Shown in pieces: positions 58,726 to 64,000 of a DNA stretch of 64,000 nt. The stretch covers positions 106,467,256 to 106,531,255 of the forward strand of contig OX235271.1 in assembly GCA_944472155.2 (NCBI GenBank), written 5' to 3'. Below the pieces are notes generated by a model. That model searched no databases, was not told the DNA's origin, and was given only the letters and a program-made list of their open reading frames with translations. Position numbers and translations under genes: made by a program. Numbering within the stretch: the stretch's first letter is position 1; each line of letters starts with the position of its first letter. The stretch comes from Trichobilharzia szidati. Taxonomy: Eukaryota; Platyhelminthes; Trematoda; Strigeidida; Schistosomatidae.

Positions 58726-58963
58726 TGTGAATATGTATGGAGTCCGAATGGACATTCCTGATAATCTACTGAGTTTGAATAATCTAAATCCCAAACCAAC
58801 GATCCGGTATATGCATCATTTTGTTAAACATAATATCAGTCCTGAAATATTCACTGTCAAAATATTAGTGTCTCCAACACAAAACATTCGATTTTTGCTT
58901 AGTAAGCCATATATTAGAAATGATTTTTTTCAAAAGGGTGTACACTTATATTTGTTACCTTGA
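58726..58963 (+). CDS. Candidate exon, unknown protein
   Basis: An acceptor (atctctcacag) precedes VNMYGVRMDIPDNLLSLNNL, NPKPTIRYMHHFVKHNISPE and FTVKILVSPTQNIRFLLSKP, ending at TGA 58963. Composition is mixed and the acceptor has a pyrimidine-rich context. No family was recognised and no poly(A) signal follows closely. It sits 470 bases upstream of the dynein light chain start, so it could be a separate gene's last exon or a chance frame. Confidence 0.35.
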
Positions 58964-59436
58964 GAAATCAAAAATTTTAAGTGTATCACAAAGTAATACC
59001 AACTCAAAAAAAATGTTGGTAAAAATGTTTTTCTATTGATTTGACCGGTTGGTTATACTAGACAAACTGTTGAAAGTTGGTCAGTTTCCTTTTAATTTCA
59101 TAGGCAAAAATCTGGGTTATATTTTTGCTTGAAAGCATATCAGATGTTTGCAAGTCAGATGGTATCTACTTTAATCGATTTATATATTTTTATCAAGAAT
59201 CTAATTTACTCACGTATCTTTTAAAATTTTTATTTCACGTGTGAACACAATTCCAAAAGCGAATAGCACATAAATTGTAACCAATTATTACTAGATTAGA
59301 CAGACCTAGTTTCAGATATATAAATAAATGATGTTTACCACAGACCACATAAAGCTCACTTGTTGGTAATTACTATCGTAATAAGTATCATTTAATTTTC
59401 TTCACAGTATTGAACACTATACACAATCGACACGAG

Positions 59437-60141
59437 ATGCCTGTAGAGAAATCTAGAGCAGTAATAGAGAAATCAGATATGGTACCAGAAATGGAAGAGG
59501 ATGCTGTTTATGTAGCCTCAAGTGCAATGGATAAACACAGTGTTGATATGCATATTGCAAGTTTTATTAAACATGAATTCGATCGTAAGTACAAAACAAC
59601 TTGGAATTGTATTGTTGGCAAAAATTTCGGAAGGTTAGTGACTGATTAGTTTCATATCTAGTGTGTATTTAACTGATTTAAAAGTTATGTCTGTATTCTA
59701 TATTAAGATATGAAAAGGACTTAATTAATTCGAATAAAAGTGTGTCGAGAGTCTTTTTTTATTGGACATCTTGAATAATGTGATGATGTCTGTATATTAC
59801 CCGCCATCTGTTGAAATAATAGGGAGGATTTGTAGCTTGGCGGGATAATTTTGAATCAGTTGTGTTCTCTGAGCCGCCGTCCTTCTGGACAACATTTTCA
59901 CCGCAGGTTTTAGTATACTAAAGCCAGGACGACGAAAGCTTCGCAAATATACTTGCCAGCTCAGAGAACACAATTAATTCAAAAACTCGCCATATGTGTT
60001 CAGGTACTTGGCATTAATAAGAATTTAATTGATCTTTCACTTTGTTTTATTTATTTTTTTAGCTTTATACATCATGAAAAGGGAGGATTTGTAAGCTTCC
60101 GTTTAAATGGATACAATATTCTACTTTTCAAATTGGGATAA
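59437..60141 (+). CDS. LC8-type dynein light chain, complete
   Basis: Exons 59437-59633 and 60063-60141 join (AG|C gives Ser) to a 91-residue protein. It starts MPVEKSRAVIEKSDMVPEME, holds IASFIKHEFDRKYKTTWNCI and VGKNFGSFIHHEKGGFVSF and ends NGYNILLFKLG. Length and order (two helices then beta strands ending ILLFK.G) equal LC8/DYNLL. TWHC is TWNC here. An AG acceptor (ttcacag) 29 bases before the ATG indicates a 5'UTR exon upstream; the in-frame TTG at 59410 is not needed. The intron is 429 bases and phase 2, at the same position as in the two minus-strand paralogues. LC8 acts as a dimeric hub on dynein and other complexes. Confidence 0.92.
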
Positions 60142-60584
60142 AATGAAAATGACATTCTGTTGGGTGGTTTTATGCAACTGATTGGAATTTGTGCGGTTAT
60201 TTATTTATGGATGAATTATAGAGGTCATTTTATTTTTTTCTTTTATCATATGTTATGCATATATTCAAATAAGGTTTATCCTAAAATATATCATAAAAAA
60301 TATAAGTATTATGCGGATACTACTTTTTTCTACTGTAGTTCTTGGCTGTTGCTTAGGGAAAGATATTTAAAGAATGCTTAAGCTACTGCAAAGAAACGGG
60401 ATTAAAAAAGCCATAAATTGCTGAAAGACATGATGAGAAGAAACCAAGATTTGGTCTTCATTGAGGACGTCATATAGGTTCAGCTATCCAAAACATATTT
60501 AGAAATTCATCAGGCTTAAGTAATTTTGAAACGAATTGTGTTATTCCATGTTAGTTAAGTATGGAATATTAGATACTAGGTAAA

Positions 60585-60795
60585 TTAAGCACCGGTGGCA
60601 CAGCGTTAGAATGCTCGCCGACCACGCATGTGATCTGGGGTTCGATCACTGGCCGACTCACTCCAATACCTCACTAAGCCAGTAATAAGACCGGTGAAGA
60701 GGAGAAGTTGGGCATGAGGCTACCGATCCCATTCCGTAAAAATAAACACCACTGCTACCGAAACTTCAGGCCTCTAGCTTGAAGCCTTGTGTTCC
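60585..60795 (+). repeat. tRNA-like SINE family 3, tail A
   Basis: Plus strand: GCACCGGTGGCACAGCG, B-box GGGGTTCGATCACTGG, body CCTCACTAAGCC and end TAGCTTGAAGCCTTGTGTTCC. After the SINE, GGAATAAGAAATAAG forms a short simple tail. It lies just downstream of the dynein light chain gene. Confidence 0.78.
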
Positions 60796-60984
60796 ACTGG
60801 GACTGTTAAGGAATAAGAAATAAGTTAATTTTAAATACCATATCGAAACTGATATTATTATGAGCAATAATTTATGCTCAAAACGTCATTTGTTTTGAGA
60901 AACCCATTAAGTCCACATAAAGTTGATTGCATGTTATGTGAACGAAACATTATATTTATATTTACAATATGAATCCAAATCAGT

Positions 60985-61160
60985 TAGAGAATGATTGAAA
61001 TAAGGACCACTGGCAACCTGTTTCATCCCAACTTGTGTCTCTTCAGCAAAGTACACGTACAATCTTCGCTTTAAGAGGCTAACCGGTTGGTCATTCAGTC
61101 AGTGTGTGTAAAATTCAATGGACTGAGGCTATCTTCTCACGATATAGGCTTACCACCAGT
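60985..61160 (-). repeat. Family 2 SINE fragment, decayed
   Basis: On minus: CTTTGCTGAAGAGACACAAGTTGGGATGAAACAGGTTGCCAGTGG keeps CTGAAGA and GAAAC of the hammerhead but has lost the cleavage triplet. Flanking bases (CACCAGTCATTAGCATCGATG on plus) recall the region right of the copy at 5150-5345. Confidence 0.5.
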
Positions 61161-61343
61161 CATTAGCATCGATGAACATTCACCTCACCCTAACATGTTA
61201 GACTGCGCCAACATATGTATATATGGGGAATTAGTGTTTTGAATTTTTAGGATATGTGGCGCATATAACTGAAATAAGCTGCACTAATGTTTGTCCTATC
61301 CCTGTTGAAGTTTATAAAGGGGAATTTGTGTATGAAACTCAAA

Positions 61344-61538
61344 TCAAATTATCTTTTGAATAGTAGACACATGAGAAGAATTATTTAATTTACTACAGAA
61401 TCTTATGTTTCGTTTTTGAAATGAACATTTTCTTAGTAAACCTTTTGAAAATCCAGGGAAACCAGATACATTAGCTTTCCCGGGTAAATAAAATGAACCA
61501 AAACTTGAAGGTATACCAGTAATTCCGTATTTGGACAT
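61344..61538 (-). CDS. Candidate small ORF, unknown protein
   Basis: ATG 61538 opens 64 codons: MSKYGITGIPSSFGSFYLPG, KANVSGFPGFSKGLLRKCSF, KRNIRFCSKLNN. It stops at TGA. The G/P/S-rich start and third-position A/T bias look coding, but there is no homologue I recognise and no clear poly(A) signal close by. It could be a first exon or a chance frame. Confidence 0.3.
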   Translation of the reverse strand: MSKYGITGIPSSFGSFYLPGKANVSGFPGFSKGLLRKCSFQKRNIRFCSKLNNSSHVSTIQKII

Positions 61539-61559
61539 TCAGTATTTCGCAGTACGGGC

Positions 61560-62635
61560 TACACTTAATCTGATCTAGTGGTCATAAGGGAGTTCAGTTT
61601 AATTACCTACCGTTATAGAATCAGTATCTAATGAATACAGAACCACATAGCCTATAGGTTGAAAGCCTAATTCATTTGCCGACAGCTGTGCCTTATCATA
61701 CGGTAGGCTTGTTAGCCTTACATTTAGTAACATGGTGGAAATTCATACATTTGTTTCCCGTCGGTGAGTTCGAACAAATCAAGAACAACAAAGTGACCAG
61801 AATAATATCATATCGTTTTATTTAGTCGATTCTTATCTAGTGGGAGTTCAAGTTATAAGAATTTTTATGTGGTGACCCTAATTTCATCTAAAATGAAAAT
61901 TTGTGATAAGGGGAGTTTATAAATGAATCAAAAGCTTACCAGGATTACATTAAAGATTGACATTCTTGAGAAAGTTTGCAAATGACAAATATCTTGTGTT
62001 CTGATTAAAGCTTATTATTTGTAAATAACTGAAAATTCTTATAAAACTTCATCCTTTGCTGAAGTTCTTACTTATTTGATAGGTTTTTCCTCTTGTCCTT
62101 ATTCGCATATATCCTGATCTCCGTAAATATCCAAATGAACTAGGAGTCGTACTTGTTTTAATCTAAAGTCCAAAACAACTGATTAGAATAAAGTTCAGAT
62201 TTTAGTCACCAAGTTATCAAATACCATGACAATTGCTGTCTCACTCCAATTTATGTTGCTACACGCAGTAGATAACCAGGACAGTACCTTTTTCTCCAGT
62301 GACTAACTTGGAATTAAAACTCACTGAGCCTCGTTGTTCAAGTTAGTACCTGTGGCTGTTTAGTTAATAATATAATGTCAATCTGGGACAATGTTTGCAG
62401 TTTGCAGAATCGCTGTAAAGTTTTCGCCAACATTCAAATAATAAGAACAGGGAAACAGGGAACATATGGTTGCTAAATAACATTAGAGATTTAAAATACA
62501 CAGCGTAATTAAATTAAATTGGAGCAACTAACCGTCTTTCAAACTCTAGTAAGCCAGTATTCTTTAGGTATGGGGTGTGTGGGATTTTAATTCATACCCA
62601 AGTATATCAAAAGCATTGAGATAAGGTTTTAATTT
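61560..62635. other. Stretch without recognised gene
   Basis: No supported exon or repeat. Confidence 0.35.
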
Positions 62636-62637
62636 TG

Positions 62638-62800
62638 ATTTGGCTGATAGTGACTAAAAGTGGAATCCAGGATGCGTGATTTTTCCTAGTTAGGACTTGT
62701 CAGCTGCATGTACCTATGTTTCCACTGAGTATTATTGTTTCCTCTGAGACTCGAACTTTGGAAACATAGTTTCAAGCGTCGAAATGGTCCAACATAACCA
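62638..62800 (-). repeat. Smα-type SINE with hammerhead relic
   Basis: On minus: TGGACCATTTCGACGCTTGA, B-box AGTTCGAGTCTC, GTGGAAACATAGGTACATGC, the hammerhead region and the tail TTTTAGTCACTATCAGCCA. It matches the copy at 41.9-42.1 kb throughout, with the A-box region more eroded. Confidence 0.72.
62660..62712 (-). ncRNA. Smα-type hammerhead relic
   Basis: On minus: TGCAG (stem I), CTGACAA, stem II GTCCTAACTAGGA, then AAAAATC where CGAAAC is expected, CGC, triplet ATC, CTGGATTCC. The GAAA element is damaged, so it should be inactive. Confidence 0.55.
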
Positions 62801-62804
62801 GTTA

Positions 62805-64000
62805 AAGGGAAATGCAAATTAACCTAAAGACCAATAAAGTTGTAATTATCTATCTGATAATTTCCTATCTTTAATTCTGAATTTGAAGTATTCACCGGTT
62901 TACCTTTAAAGAAGAATATCACATTTAGAAGGCGAATTATTAATTAATGAGTAATTCATAGGATAGATAATGTTGGCCTAGCTGTCTCACATTTTGTTAG
63001 TTTTTACTAAGGCGTTTCAGCAAGTGGCAAGTAAACTTTAGAAATCACTGAGTACGGCTTTACTTACTAATAACCATTTCAGTAGCTAGAAAAAACTTGG
63101 AAATTTGCAAACAGGAGTTATGTCGAGTGAGTGTTCATAATAAATTTGGTTTTCTAATAGTTAGTACTTGCACTGAAAAATCTCAGAATTTTCATTACTT
63201 GAGGATATCCTCATTGGATTTATAGCCTTTCAGATGCGTTTGTATTCACATTAAATGTTTCAGCTATCAAACGTTAGTGTAAAATGTAAGATGTAATTAA
63301 GGAACTTCAATAATGAATCAGGATAGTCAAGAAAATCTGGTTAATGTATAGATAAGTCATACTCATGCTAGACTCAGAATCGCCTTTTGCAAATGCAGCA
63401 CTAATGGGCTCATCTGAGATCAAGCAGAACTGCCTTAAGTTGTCTAGATTACTTCCATTCAGCTAGTAAGTACTAGTGGTTTAAATGAGTGGTTCCCAGC
63501 TACCCATATGAATCAGTAAAACATGCTACCACTCGTGTCTAACCATGGAACTGGTGGGGTCATAAGCCTGCATTCTTTCAAAAATATAGGAAGTGCTTTT
63601 AAAACAACAGTTTTCTCAAGATTTGGAAAGGGGTTGTAGCTTCTTTGTCACTTGTATAAAGCCTTAGGAAACACTTTGGGTGGACGTAATGTTTTCGATA
63701 TGATATTTAATTTCTAAGCTAGAATTATTTGAATTGAAAGACTGATAATATTGTGATTTTCACCACTGGTAGAGCTCAGAGAGCAATTTTAGCATTATAT
63801 CCAAATTGTAAGCTAAATGTTTCACTTATCATTTAAATTCAGTGTGTTTCATTTGAATCTAGGACATAAAGTTATCCGAAAATAGTTTGGGAAATCGTAC
63901 GGCAGTCAAGATAATAAATTCGCTTATCCATACGTTTCAGATATTAGAAACACAACAATACATTGCTGCTTTTTAAATCAGTTTCCTGAAAACCTTTTTG
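62805..64000. other. AT-rich stretch without recognised gene
   Basis: No supported exon, RNA gene or known repeat was recognised to the right edge. Confidence 0.35.

Noticed and set aside
1..64000. CRISPR arrays, bacterial operons or prophage
   Set aside because: No regularly spaced repeats or prokaryotic gene organisation; introns, SINEs and LINEs show eukaryotic nuclear DNA.

Overview
The window looks like AT-rich nuclear DNA of a schistosome blood fluke (Trematoda). It has short exons separated by long AT-rich introns. It carries dense tRNA-like SINEs with hammerhead-ribozyme cores (the Smα-type arrangement known from Schistosoma) and remnants of CR1-like, RTE-like, Ty3/gypsy and Penelope-like retroelements. 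Most open frames over 60 codons here are chance or transposon-derived. The species cannot be fixed by reading alone.

Host genes. (1) A front-end fatty acid desaturase with an N-terminal cytochrome b5 domain lies on the minus strand. Four coding exons join in frame (14819-14658, 14620-14444, 12037-11891, 7747-7586). They carry HPGG, HDLGH and HSQHH. The third histidine box was not found and probably lies beyond the left edge. (2) Three LC8-type dynein light chain genes are dispersed over 26 kb: 34358-34126 (minus), 52999-52791 (minus) and 59437-60141 (plus, complete in two coding exons, 91 aa). All three break at the same codon and phase, so they are paralogues. (3) Several unassigned exons have splice sites and/or poly(A) signals: 29853-30045 (+), 45383-45492 (+), 48762-48955 (+, terminal), 58003-57754 (-, terminal), 58726-58963 (+), and the weaker 15851-15603 (-) and 61538-61344 (-).

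Mobile DNA by region. 1-9 kb: an inverted-repeat pair, two hammerhead SINEs, a Penelope-like C-terminal fragment and tRNA-like SINEs. 16-24 kb: a retroelement block with a nearly full CR1-like element broken by frameshifts, a second CR1-like element holding only the 5' half, and an antisense Ty3/gypsy RT/RNase H relic. 24.6-27.7 and 36.4-40.5 kb: four Penelope-like elements with GIY-YIG domains, two of them bounded by inverted arms. 42-43.5 kb: a hammerhead SINE, a ~100-bp-arm foldback palindrome and an RTE 3' half. 47.7-48.25 kb: a composite SINE with a perfect 19-bp target-site duplication. 51-57.6 kb: two more RTE fragments and several SINEs. The rest is AT-rich sequence in which nothing was recognised.

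The genes do not form an operon-like unit. Two SINE observations stand out. One tRNA-like head is joined to two unrelated tails. One of those tails shares its 3' end with the local RTE LINE, as expected if that LINE mobilises the SINE.
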